21,698 nucleotides of DNA from Oscillibacter sp. (GTDB lineage: Bacteria > Bacillota > Clostridia > Oscillospirales > Oscillospiraceae): positions 1-21,698 of the forward strand of contig JAAWIL010000012.1 in NCBI GenBank assembly GCA_022796315.1, given 5' to 3'. Below, piece by piece: positions 7,462 through 14,908 of the stretch. The notes beneath the pieces were generated by a model. That model was given only the letters and a program-made list of their open reading frames with translations. It made no database searches and was not told the origin of the DNA. Made by a program: the position numbers and the translations under genes. How positions within the stretch are numbered: position 1 is the stretch's first letter; the number at the start of each line of letters is the position of its first letter.

Positions 7462-8541
7462 TCAAATGACATGGATGTCCCGGATGTCCAGGGCCAGATG
7501 GGTGGTTTCGCCCACCTGGTAGATCCGCTTCGTCTTGGGGTTGTTCTCGTGAACCGTAAAGCGGGAGCCCAGGAGATCCAGCTCATAGAGCTGGTAGGAA
7601 CCCATGAAGGTGGACAGGGAGACCTCCGCCTGGAACAGGCCGTCCTCCCGCACCGAGCAGGCCTCGGGGCGGATCACCAGGGTACACGCGTCCCCGCTCT
7701 GATGGGGCCGCTGGCAGGGCACGTGCTCCAGCACCGTGTCCAGCAGGGCAACCGAGAGGGTGCCGTCGGGGTGTACGGTCTGGACGGTGCCGTGGAGGAT
7801 GTTGGCGGTACCGATGAAGTTGGCGGAAAACTCACTCTCCGGGGAGTAATAGACCTCCTTGGGCGTGCCCATCTGGGAGATTTTGCCGTCCTTGAGAATG
7901 ACGATCCGGTCGGACATGCTCATGGCCTCCGCCTGGTCGTGGGTGACATAGATGGCCGTGATGCCCACCGTCCGCTGGATCTTCCGGATCTCCGTGCGCA
8001 TCTGGACGCGAAGCTTGGCGTCCAGGTTGCTGAGGGGCTCGTCAAAGAGCAGCACGCCGGGCTCCATGACCAGGGCGCGGGCCAAGGCCACCCGCTGCTG
8101 CTGGCCGCCGGAGAGCTCGTTGGTGTGGCGGTCCTCCAGGCCCGTGAGACCCGTGAGCTCCAGAATCCCCAGGACCTTCTTCCGGATCTCCTCAGAGGAG
8201 AGCTTCTTGATTTTCAGACCGTAGGAGATGTTGTCGTAGACATTCAGATTGGGAAACAGGGCGTAGGTCTGGAACACCATGGCGGTGTCCCGGCGGTCGG
8301 GGGTCAGGTCCTTGATGGACTGGCCGCCCAGTAAAATGTCGCCGCTGGTGGGCTTTTCAAAGCCGGCGATCATGCGCAGGGTGGTGGTCTTTCCGCAGCC
8401 GGAGGGGCCCAGAAGGGTGATGAATTCGCCGGGCTGGATCTCCAGGGAGATGTCGTCCACCGCGTAGACGTCCTTCCCGGACCCGCGCTTGTGGGGGTAG
8501 ATCTTGCTGAGATGCTCGATTTTAACGCCTTTTGCCTTCAT
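7462..8541 (-). CDS. ABC transporter ATP-binding protein, AfuC/FbpC/PotA-like
   Basis: This is the ATPase subunit of an importer, 359 residues, on the cytoplasmic face. It shows Walker A GPSGCGKTT (45-53), Q-loop Gln91 (MVFQTYALFPNLNVYDNI), signature LSGGQQQR (143-150), Walker B VLLFDEP (163-169), D-loop SNLDAK and switch His201. After about residue 240 comes a TOBE-type regulatory domain, as in the MalK/PotA/FbpC group. The ATG at 8541 has a GGAGG site and starts 18 bases after the permease stop, so the two are co-transcribed. Family homology alone does not separate iron, polyamine, glycerol-phosphate and sugar-phosphate ATPases; the binding protein and neighbouring enzymes point to a phosphorylated sugar. 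Confidence 0.93.
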   Translation of the reverse strand: MKAKGVKIEHLSKIYPHKRGSGKDVYAVDDISLEIQPGEFITLLGPSGCGKTTTLRMIAGFEKPTSGDILLGGQSIKDLTPDRRDTAMVFQTYALFPNLNVYDNISYGLKIKKLSSEEIRKKVLGILELTGLTGLEDRHTNELSGGQQQRVALARALVMEPGVLLFDEPLSNLDAKLRVQMRTEIRKIQRTVGITAIYVTHDQAEAMSMSDRIVILKDGKISQMGTPKEVYYSPESEFSANFIGTANILHGTVQTVHPDGTLSVALLDTVLEHVPCQRPHQSGDACTLVIRPEACSVREDGLFQAEVSLSTFMGSYQLYELDLLGSRFTVHENNPKTKRIYQVGETTHLALDIRDIHVI

Positions 8542-8559
8542 GATAGTACCTCCTTCGGC

Positions 8560-10245
8560 TCATTGGAACAGGTTCTTGCTGCTGGTGCTGTGGCCCATCC
8601 GCGAAAGGATGAGATTCATGATGCCCACCACCACAAACACGATGACCATCAAAATCACGGACAGAGCCGCGGCGTAGCCGAACTGGCCCTTGTCCACGTG
8701 CTGCATGACGCGGACCGTCAGCAGATTGTAGTTGGCGGAGACCAGGAAGATCACAGCGCTGATGGCGGTCATGCTCTTGACGAAGCTGAACACCAGACCG
8801 GTGTAGAAGGCCGGCCGGATCAGCGGCAGGGTGATGGAGGAGAAGACCTTGGTGGTCGTGGCGCCCAGGTCGGTAGCGGCCTCCTCGATGCTGGGGTCGA
8901 TCTGCCGCAGGGCGGACATGCCGGAGCGGACGCCCACGGGCAGGCGGGTCATCACCAGAACAATCACCAGAATCCACAGCGTGTTGGTCAGAACCAAGGG
9001 CTTGGTGTTGAAGGTGAGGATGTAGCCCAGGCCGAATACCGTGCCGGGAACGGCCATGCCCAGCATCGAGACATACTCCACGAACCGCCGGCCGATAAAG
9101 CGCTTGCGGACCACCAGATACGCCACCACCATGGAGAGAATTCCGCCGATGGGAGCCGCCAGGATGGCGATGAGCAGGGTGTCCTTGACGGGCTTCATGC
9201 TGTACTGGAAGACGTAGTTGAAGTTCTTCATCACCAGGGTGTAGTCCGCGCCCCAGGTCTTGAAGAAGGCGCTGAGCACCAGGAACACATAGAACAGCAG
9301 CACCCAGAAGGAGATCAGCAGGCAGAGGAGGTTCAGGGGGATCATAATATGCTTGTCATCAATGAGCTCCCGGGTGCGGCTGGCCTTGCCGGTGAGGGTC
9401 ACATAGGACCGCTTATCCAGCACGGCCTTCTGCACCACAAAGACCGCCACCGTGACCAGCAGCAGGATGGCCGCGATGGCCGTGCCGGTCTGGGTGTCAT
9501 AGTTGCCGATGGCCTGGATGTAGATCTGGGAGGCCAGGGTCTTGTAGCCGCCGCCCAGGATCATGGGGTTGGAGAAGTCCGTCACAGACTCGATGAAGGA
9601 CAGCAGAAACACATTGGCAAGGCCGGAGGCCAGCATGGGCAGCATCACCGAGGTGAAGACCTTCAGCCGGCTGGCGCCCAGGTTCCTGGCGGCCTCCTCC
9701 ATGGAGACGTCGAAATTCTCCAGAAGGCCGTCCAGGGTCATGGCGGCGATGGGGAAGAAGACCATGGTCTGCACCACCACCAGACCCTTGAAGCCGTAAA
9801 TGTCAAAGTCCTTGATGCCCAGGAGGCGGTAGGTAATCAGACCCCGCCGGCCCAGCAGCGTGATGGCGGAGAGGGCCAGAACGAAGGGCGGGGAGATGAT
9901 GGGCATGATCTCAATGACGCTGAAGAGCTTTTTGAAGGGACTCTTTACGCACTGGCGCACATAGGCGAAGAGGAAGCCCACCACGGTGGAGGTGAAGCCC
10001 ACCGTAATGCCAAGGCGCAGGGTGTTTCCAAAGGCGGTGCGGAAGTTGTTGCTTTGGAAAAGGTTGAGATAAGCGCTCAGGGAGAGGCTTCCGCTCTTGG
10101 GGTCCAGGAAACTGCCCTGCATGATGGAAAACAGCGGCAGCAGGACGAACAGCAGAAGCAGCGCAATGACGCACACAATGGAAAAGAGCAGGACCGGGTC
10201 CTGCAGGGGACCCTTGCGGATCAGGGGATTGGACTGGTCTTTCAT
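8560..10245 (-). CDS. ABC transporter permease with two fused transmembrane domains, AfuB/FbpB-like
   Basis: The 561-residue integral membrane protein contains two complete BPD_transp_1 permease domains in one chain, the arrangement of FbpB/AfuB. The first has its ATPase-contacting EAA loop at about 183-204 (EEAARNLGASRLKVFTSVMLP) and the second at about 454-475 (EEAATDLGATTTKVFSSITLP). About a dozen hydrophobic segments are visible, beginning at 18-40. Because both halves are present, no second permease gene is needed. The ATG at 10245 follows a GAGGAG site. It is separated from its binding-protein gene by a 474-base spacer holding a structured repeat, which may lower its expression relative to the binding protein. 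Confidence 0.93.
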   Translation of the reverse strand: MKDQSNPLIRKGPLQDPVLLFSIVCVIALLLLFVLLPLFSIMQGSFLDPKSGSLSLSAYLNLFQSNNFRTAFGNTLRLGITVGFTSTVVGFLFAYVRQCVKSPFKKLFSVIEIMPIISPPFVLALSAITLLGRRGLITYRLLGIKDFDIYGFKGLVVVQTMVFFPIAAMTLDGLLENFDVSMEEAARNLGASRLKVFTSVMLPMLASGLANVFLLSFIESVTDFSNPMILGGGYKTLASQIYIQAIGNYDTQTGTAIAAILLLVTVAVFVVQKAVLDKRSYVTLTGKASRTRELIDDKHIMIPLNLLCLLISFWVLLFYVFLVLSAFFKTWGADYTLVMKNFNYVFQYSMKPVKDTLLIAILAAPIGGILSMVVAYLVVRKRFIGRRFVEYVSMLGMAVPGTVFGLGYILTFNTKPLVLTNTLWILVIVLVMTRLPVGVRSGMSALRQIDPSIEEAATDLGATTTKVFSSITLPLIRPAFYTGLVFSFVKSMTAISAVIFLVSANYNLLTVRVMQHVDKGQFGYAAALSVILMVIVFVVVGIMNLILSRMGHSTSSKNLFQ

Positions 10246-10480
10246 GGCAGCAACTCCTCAAAATGAAACTGGACGGCAGGGGCGTTGGAAACCGCCGGGG
10301 ATGGCGGGGGGGGAGGGAGACCCGGCCCTGTTGAACATGGGCGGAATGGGATTGGGATTGCACCGGGGCGGATTTTTGCCGGGGGAGGCAGTCCGGAATT
10401 CTGACGGATCGCAAATCAAATCCAGGCGCTTCCGGCGGAAAGGATGCCGGAGAGAGCGGCCTTTTGCCCATTCTAGAGCA
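10246..10480. other. Non-coding spacer upstream of the permease gene
   Basis: This stretch holds the ribosome site of the permease gene but no supported gene; the open frames here read in several phases with Arg/Pro-rich sequence. At 10395-10414 lies a degenerate copy of the core of the terminal repeat (GGAATTCTGACGGATCGCAA, 17 of 20 identical to positions 4-23). Confidence 0.5.
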
Positions 10481-10704
10481 GGATGGAGGACGCGGAACGC
10501 GTCCTCCATCCCAGTTTGTCGAAAAACGGGGGAGATTCCTTTGACGGGAAGGAGGGGTGTGTGCGGGGAACCCAGGAAGGGTTCCCTGCGCCATTTAAAT
10601 CATAAGTTTTCAGAACTTTTTTAAAGTTCTGAAAACTTGCGCAGGCTGTCGAAAATATTTTTTCGACAGCCTGGGATGGAGGACGCGGAACGCGTCCTCC
10701 ATCC
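10481..10704. repeat. 224-bp palindromic repeat element with 46-bp inverted ends
   Basis: Positions 10481-10526 and 10659-10704 are inverted copies of each other with two mismatches. Each arm is a perfect 14-bp hairpin (GGATGGAGGACGCG, loop GAA; 10481-10511 and 10674-10704) followed by CAG-TGTCGAAAAA. Between and overlapping them are three further stems: 10563-10589 (11 bp, one G-T), 10604-10638 (16 bp perfect, loop TTT) and 10642-10673 (14 bp perfect, loop TATT). The interior is AT-richer than its surroundings. It looks like a MITE-like or palindromic-unit insertion between the binding-protein and permease genes. No target duplication is evident. Confidence 0.85.
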
Positions 10705-10719
10705 GTCAAAGATCCTCGC

Positions 10720-11802
10720 TTAGTTGCCGGTCAGCTGGGTCCACTTGGCCGTGTTGTCGGCACGGGTGGCGCCCGCCCAGGCAGTGTCGTACTCGATGGT
10801 CTTGGCGTCGGCGATGGCGGCGGCGGCCTCAGGGGCCTCGGCGCCGGGGGCGGTCAGGAACTGGAACGCGCCGTAGTCCTTGAACATATTCTGGCAGTCG
10901 GGAGTCAGCGCCCAGTCGTAGAAGATCTTAGCGGCCTCCTGATCGGGACCGTCGGCCAGGATGGCCATGGCGCCCGTCTCGTAGCCGGTGCCCTCGGAGG
11001 GAACGGTGACGGTCAGCAGATCCTCATAGCCCTCCAGCTGGTTCTTGATGGCGTCGTGGCAGAAGCACACGCCCACGGCGATCTCGCCGGAGATGACGGA
11101 GGCGATGCAGCCGGAGCCGCGCTCGGTGTACTGGAGCATGTTCTTGTCCAGCTTGGTCATGTAGTCAAAGCCCTCGTCCTCGCCCATCAGCTGCAGGACG
11201 CTGGCTAGGATCACGTAGCCGGTGGAGGAGGCGGCGGGGGAGGCCATCATCAGCTCGCCCTCCAGCTTCTCGTTCAGCAGGTCCTCCCAGGAGGCGGGAG
11301 CCTCAATGCCCAGCTCGGCCAGGCGGTCGTTGTTGCTGACAAAGCCCACGTAGCCGATGTAGATGCCGGTCCAGTAGTTGTCGGGGTCCTTGTACTTGGC
11401 CTCAATGCCGGCGGCGTTGGGGGACTCATAGGCCAGCAGAAGGCCCTGCTCCGCAGCGGAGATGAAGGGGTCCGCCGGGCCGCCGAACCACAGGGACGCG
11501 GTGGGGTTGTCCTTCTCGGCCTGCACGCGGGCCAGGATCTCGCCGCCGCCCAGAACCACGCAGCTGGTCTTGATGCCGGTCTCGGACTGGAACTTCTCGC
11601 AGATGGCCTGGGTCTCGTCGTCAAAGACCGCAGAGTAGATGGTCAGCTCCAGATCGGAGTAATCCGGGGTGCCGGAAGGATCTTCCCCTTCCTGCTGCTT
11701 GTCGTCAGCAGGGGGATCTTCGGCGGGTTTGTCACCGCCTCCGCAGCCCACCAGGGAGAGGACCAGCGCCAGAGACAGTGCAAGAGCAAAAAACTTTTTC
11801 AT
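10720..11802 (-). CDS. Lipoprotein substrate-binding protein, AfuA-like
   Basis: This 360-residue extracytoplasmic binding protein has a type II signal peptide (MKKFFALALSLALVLSLVGC) with lipobox Cys20, then an acidic linker of about 30 residues that tethers it to the membrane. The mature part belongs to the Fbp/Afu/PotD-like binding-protein class (LTIYSAVFDDE near 53, ASLWFGGPADPF near 102-113). The tandem tyrosines typical of ferric-iron binders are not seen. Instead there is CFCHDAIKNQ with His249-Asp250, followed by Glu270 and Glu275. As I recall, the hexose-phosphate binder AfuA uses a His-Asp pair and a downstream Glu for its sugar, so this resembles that group. The C-terminus (YDTAWAGATRADNTAKW) is also of that type. 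The start has a GGGAGG site. Ligand assignment is inference; iron or another anion remains possible. Confidence 0.85.
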   Translation of the reverse strand: MKKFFALALSLALVLSLVGCGGGDKPAEDPPADDKQQEGEDPSGTPDYSDLELTIYSAVFDDETQAICEKFQSETGIKTSCVVLGGGEILARVQAEKDNPTASLWFGGPADPFISAAEQGLLLAYESPNAAGIEAKYKDPDNYWTGIYIGYVGFVSNNDRLAELGIEAPASWEDLLNEKLEGELMMASPAASSTGYVILASVLQLMGEDEGFDYMTKLDKNMLQYTERGSGCIASVISGEIAVGVCFCHDAIKNQLEGYEDLLTVTVPSEGTGYETGAMAILADGPDQEAAKIFYDWALTPDCQNMFKDYGAFQFLTAPGAEAPEAAAAIADAKTIEYDTAWAGATRADNTAKWTQLTGN

Positions 11803-12108
11803 TACATAACCTCCCTAAAAATGTTTGTGGAATGGTGCGTGTTCAGAACCTGATTCGTAACTGTGGGGATGCCGGATGGACGAGGTTTTTTCCGTCAGAC
11901 AAGGAGCGCTTCCGCAGGAATCCTGACAGACTGCAAGGGAAAGCGGCGCGGCGCGGCAGATGGGACCCCGCGAAATCGAAAGAAAGCGAAGATTTCGTGG
12001 GGAGGGGAAAAAGAACGGAACTGAGGGAAATTCCTTCTGACGAAGACCGTCCAAACGGCGTTCAACGGTTGTGAATACAGGTTCTTATTTCAAGCGCCGG
12101 ACGGGCGC
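11803..12108. other. Non-coding spacer between aldolase and binding-protein genes
   Basis: About 306 bases separate the aldolase stop from the binding-protein start. I see no gene and no convincing promoter reading toward the binding-protein gene, so it may be served from the aldolase promoter. It contains a degenerate copy of the terminal-repeat core at 11917-11936 (GGAATCCTGACAGACTGCAA, 16 of 20) and a 7-bp inverted repeat CGAAATC...GATTTCG at about 11970-11996. Confidence 0.5.
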
Positions 12109-12109
12109 T
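12093..12109 (-). terminator. Small hairpin at the aldolase stop codon
   Basis: AGCGCC-CGTCC-GGCGCT, read on the minus strand, begins at the last base of the aldolase TGA. It is followed by TGAAATAAG rather than a clean T-run, so it is at best a weak or leaky terminator, or an mRNA 3'-end/processing structure. Confidence 0.3.
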
Positions 12110-12933
12110 CAAAACCGAACCAGCCGGATCTTCCTGCGGATGGTCTCCGCCAGGGCGTCGTTGCAGGAGATCATGAGCTTTCGCAGGGACTCGTCGGGCT
12201 CCGCCTGGGCAAAGACCTCCTTTGCCGCGCGGACCCAGGAGACGTTCAGCTCCGTGCCGAAATTCAGCTTGTGCATACCCAGGCGGATGCAGGCGCGCAC
12301 ATCCTCGTCCCGCACGCCGGTGCCGCCGTGGAGCACCAGTGGGATGTCCACAGTCTGGTGGATCCTGGCCAGGACCTCCAGGTTGATCTCGGTCTTGGCC
12401 TTGTACTGGCCGTGATGGGTGCCGATGCCCACCGCCAGGGCGTCCACGCCGGTCTCCCGGACGAAGAGACGCGCGTCCTCCGGGTCGGTGTAGGGATAGG
12501 CCGCGACCCGCTCGCCCCGGCCCACGATGCCCAGCTCCGCCTCAATGGAGGCGCCGGCCGCCCGGGCCAGGGCCACGGCCTTTTGGGTGTTTTGGATGTT
12601 CTCCTCCAGGGGAAGGAGGGACCCGTCGTACATCACGGAGGTGAAGCCGCCGTCCAGAGCGGCCTCGAGATCCTCCAGCTTGTCCGCGTGGTCCAGATGG
12701 AGGGCCGTCTCGATCTCCAGCTCCTCCGCGATGGCGCGGACCACAGCGGCCAGCAGGGGGAAGCCGATGTACTTGGCCGTGGAGACGGAGACCTGGAGGA
12801 TCACCGGCGTATGCAGCTCCGCCGCGGTGCGGGCCATCACCGGCACCACCTCCAGAGCGTGAATGTTGAAAGCCGGCACCCCGGTCCCGCCGGCCTTGGC
12901 CTGGGCCAGCATGTTTGCCATGGTACAATACAT
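12109..12933 (-). CDS. Class II (zinc) ketose-bisphosphate aldolase, GatY/KbaY/FbaA-like
   Basis: The 274-residue cytoplasmic enzyme cleaves a ketose (bis)phosphate to dihydroxyacetone phosphate and an aldehyde. Catalytic Asp81 and zinc ligand His82 lie in ALHLDHADK, a second zinc His (His174) in GIGTHHGQYK, the third (His202) in VLHGGTG, and the DHAP-phosphate loop in HKLNFGTELN. The fold is the short tagatose-bisphosphate aldolase type (GatY/KbaY about 284 residues). Fructose-, tagatose- and other bisphosphates cannot be separated by eye. The ATG at 12933 is supported by AGGAG eight bases upstream; an ATG four codons later is too far from it. It is the first gene of the minus-strand cluster and sits behind a near-consensus promoter shared back-to-back with a ROK repressor gene. 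Confidence 0.92.
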   Translation of the reverse strand: MYCTMANMLAQAKAGGTGVPAFNIHALEVVPVMARTAAELHTPVILQVSVSTAKYIGFPLLAAVVRAIAEELEIETALHLDHADKLEDLEAALDGGFTSVMYDGSLLPLEENIQNTQKAVALARAAGASIEAELGIVGRGERVAAYPYTDPEDARLFVRETGVDALAVGIGTHHGQYKAKTEINLEVLARIHQTVDIPLVLHGGTGVRDEDVRACIRLGMHKLNFGTELNVSWVRAAKEVFAQAEPDESLRKLMISCNDALAETIRRKIRLVRF

Positions 12934-12956
12934 AATGGACGCTCCTGTTGTATAAA

Positions 12957-12976
12957 ATCATTTGATCGTTTTCGAT
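12957..12976. promoter_or_regulatory. Candidate ROK repressor operator
   Basis: Two interlocked palindromes, ATCA-TT-TGAT (12957-12966) and ATCG-TTTT-CGAT (12965-12976), lie at the predicted transcription start of the aldolase operon, just downstream of its -10 box. A repressor bound here would block transcription. The divergently encoded ROK protein is the obvious candidate, by position only. Confidence 0.4.
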
Positions 12977-12983
12977 TAAATAA

Positions 12984-13012
12984 ATTATAATGGATTTCCC
13001 TACCATCGTCAA
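12984..13012 (-). promoter_or_regulatory. Strong sigma-A promoter of the aldolase/transport operon
   Basis: On the minus strand TTGACG (complement of 13007-13012, 5 of 6) is followed after exactly 17 bases by TATAAT (complement of 12984-12989, 6 of 6). This is the best promoter in the window and points into the aldolase gene with a leader of about 45 bases. Confidence 0.8.
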
Positions 13013-13076
13013 GACGTGAAACTGGCTAAGGATCTCTGTCACTTTTTTGCAGAATAGACAAAATTCTATCCGGCGG

Positions 13077-13106
13077 TTGCAAAAGAAAACGGAGATTGAT
13101 TATAAT
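13077..13106 (+). promoter_or_regulatory. Promoter of the ROK repressor gene
   Basis: TTGCAA (13077-13082, 4 of 6) and a perfect TATAAT (13101-13106) are 18 bases apart and read toward the ROK gene, leaving a leader of about 80 bases. An AGAAT...ATTCT inverted repeat (13051-13067) lies just upstream and could be a second binding site between the divergent promoters. Confidence 0.55.
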
Positions 13107-13194
13107 ATGAATATGAAAATTCGGGGACCGGACATGGCGGCAAAGCCCTTTGCGGCGGTCCGGTCCGGCCGGGTGAGAAGGGAAGGTGGATTGC

Positions 13195-14412
13195 ATGTAT
13201 ACATGGGTGGAATCCCGCAAGCTGCTGAAGCGGAACCAGATTCTCTCGCTCATCCGGCACAGCCCCAAGCCGCTGTCCCGCTCCGAGGTCAAGCGGCTTA
13301 CGGGCTACAGCATGACCACGGTTTCCAACTGCGTCACGGCCCTTCTGGAGGAGGGGCTTTTGCGGGAGGACGCCTGCCAGGACACCGGCCGGCTGGGGCG
13401 AAAGCCGATTTTCCTCCACCTGAACGGGGAGGGCGGCTACTTTGTGGGCCTGGAGTTCAATGTGGAGCGCATCCACTGCGCGGTGCTGGATTTCGCGGGC
13501 CGGACCCTCTATACAAACGGCGCGGATCTCCCGGAGGGCGTTTCCCGGGAGGGCCTTTTGGAGCGGATTTTTGGGAAGACGGAGGAGTGCCTGGATCTGC
13601 TGGGGCCCCGGCGGGACCGGGTTCTGGGCATTGGCCTGGGGCTGCCGGGCTACATTGACGCGAAGAGCGGCATGGCGCTGTCCTGTCCCTATCTCCCGGA
13701 GTGGACGGACGTGCCCATTGTGCGGATCATGGAGGAACGCTTCCGCTACTCCTGCTGCATCGGCAATAATGTGAGCGCCATGGGGCTGGTGTTCAAGTGG
13801 CTGCCGGATTACCACGAGGATAACGACTTCCTGCTGATCTCCATTCGCTCCGGCGTGCGGTGCATCCCGGTGCTGAACCAGCAGCCCTACTCCGGCCGCT
13901 TCAGCTCCAGCGGGGAGATCGGCCATTTGAAGGTCTCCGCCGGAACCCGGGTCTGTGACTGCGGCCACACGGGCTGCCTGAACACGGAGGTGACGGATAT
14001 CTCCATCCGCGCCATTCTGGAGGAGGGGATGGCGCGGGGGCAGTATGAGGCGGTGAAACGCCTGGCCGGCGGCGGTCCGCCCTCCAGTGCGCTGCTGGTA
14101 CAGGCGGCGGTGGCAGGCGACGAGGAGGCCGCAGACCTGGTCCGCCGGACCGGCAGCCATGTGGGCCGGGCGGTGGCGGTGGCGGCGAACCTCTTTGCGC
14201 CCCAGAAGATCATCCTCTCCGGCCAGCTGGTCAAGGCCGGCGGGCTGTTCTTCGCGCCCCTGCGCCGCCAGGTGGAGGAGGAGTGCCTTCCCGCCGTGCT
14301 GAGACATGTGGAGATCACCTCCTCGCCCTTCAGCGACGATATCGGCGCCCTGGGGGCGGCGGCCTTGACGCTGGAGCGGGATTTCAATCCCATCTCCCAC
14401 CTGACCAACTGA
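13195..14412 (+). CDS. ROK-family (NagC/XylR-type) transcriptional repressor
   Basis: The 405-residue regulator has an N-terminal winged helix (about 1-70; LSRSEVKRLTGYSMTTVSNC) and a sugar-kinase-like ROK domain. The ROK signature GEIGHLKV is at 240-247 and the zinc motif CDCGHTGC at 254-261. The ATP-binding loop near the start of the ROK domain (GLEFN) and the expected kinase Asp (here GNNVSAMG) are degenerate, so it should sense a sugar without phosphorylating it. I use the ATG at 13195, preceded by AAGGTGG; an in-frame GTG at 13186 would add three residues. It is divergent from the aldolase/transport operon, the classic position for a local repressor. Its inducer is probably a sugar or sugar phosphate of that pathway (inference). 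Confidence 0.9.
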   Translation: MYTWVESRKLLKRNQILSLIRHSPKPLSRSEVKRLTGYSMTTVSNCVTALLEEGLLREDACQDTGRLGRKPIFLHLNGEGGYFVGLEFNVERIHCAVLDFAGRTLYTNGADLPEGVSREGLLERIFGKTEECLDLLGPRRDRVLGIGLGLPGYIDAKSGMALSCPYLPEWTDVPIVRIMEERFRYSCCIGNNVSAMGLVFKWLPDYHEDNDFLLISIRSGVRCIPVLNQQPYSGRFSSSGEIGHLKVSAGTRVCDCGHTGCLNTEVTDISIRAILEEGMARGQYEAVKRLAGGGPPSSALLVQAAVAGDEEAADLVRRTGSHVGRAVAVAANLFAPQKIILSGQLVKAGGLFFAPLRRQVEEECLPAVLRHVEITSSPFSDDIGALGAAALTLERDFNPISHLTN

Positions 14413-14449
14413 GACGCCTCTCCCGCCGCTCCGGGGCGGCGTGGGCGTC
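14413..14449 (+). terminator. GC-rich hairpin after the ROK gene
   Basis: GACGCC (14413-14418) pairs with GGCGTC (14444-14449), with an inner CGCCGC/GCGGCG stem. It starts at the base after the stop codon. Only TT follows, so intrinsic termination would be weak; it may also protect the transcript end. Confidence 0.5.
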
Positions 14450-14627
14450 TTGCGGTCCGGGCGGTTGCGAAGAGCTCTTTTCCATGCGGCATGGGCTGCG
14501 GTGCCGCAGGCCGTATCAGCGGATTTCTGTGTGGATGATCCAATCCTCCGGCGGGCCCGTCTGGGCCTTGCCGGATCTTTTGCTGCGCGTTTTGGAAAGG
14601 GAGGGGCCAATTAGAAGGTGAGATCCT

Positions 14628-14720
14628 GCAGGGGCGGCGGTCAACCGTCCGTACTAAGGGGGAACCCGGAGGCCGGGCGGAGACGGGGGGGACCCCCCAC
14701 GGGCACTATGCCGCCCCTGC
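14628..14720. repeat. 93-bp structured inverted-repeat element upstream of polA
   Basis: Perfect 11-bp arms (GCAGGGGCGGC, 14628-14638, and its complement at 14710-14720) enclose two smaller stems: CCCGG-AGG-CCGGG (14665-14677) and GGGGGG-GA-CCCCCC (14685-14698). No gene is supported anywhere in 14450-14908. The element has the form of a palindromic repeat unit; copies elsewhere in the genome would be expected. Confidence 0.65.
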
Positions 14721-14781
14721 GGGGTGTCTGGGAATCATCACGCAAATGCGTATTCGGGTACTCCTTTTTCTGAAACGCGCA

Positions 14782-14810
14782 TTGCGCAACAGGGGAAAAA
14801 GGGGTATACT
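14782..14810 (+). promoter_or_regulatory. Candidate promoter of the polA operon
   Basis: TTGCGC (14782-14787) and TATACT (14805-14810, 5 of 6) are separated by exactly 17 bases. The -35 overlaps a short palindrome GCGCATTGCGC. The leader to the polA start would be about 90 bases. Confidence 0.5.
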
Positions 14811-14908
14811 GGTAAACTATATGCGGCAGGATGATCCGGGGCCCTGTTGGCGGAGTTCCTGGGGCCGCGCATCCATCAAAATCGGCGAGACGCCGGGAGG
14901 CAGAGATT

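Noticed and set aside
8491..10266. Plus-strand open frame of 591 codons opposite the permease
   Set aside because: Translation is His/Gln/Asp-rich low-complexity sequence typical of the complement of a membrane-protein gene; the minus strand has two EAA loops and regular membrane helices.
10481..10704. CRISPR array
   Set aside because: There are only two inverted copies of one hairpin, not regularly spaced direct repeats with spacers, and no cas genes are present.
10473..10709. Small minus-strand gene within the palindromic element
   Set aside because: It is built from the inverted repeat arms (the same Arg/Ser-rich string appears at both ends) and has no ribosome site.
7462..11802. Ferric iron ABC transporter
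   Set aside because: The architecture fits, but the binding protein lacks the paired tyrosines and the neighbours are sugar-phosphate enzymes; I kept iron only as an alternative.
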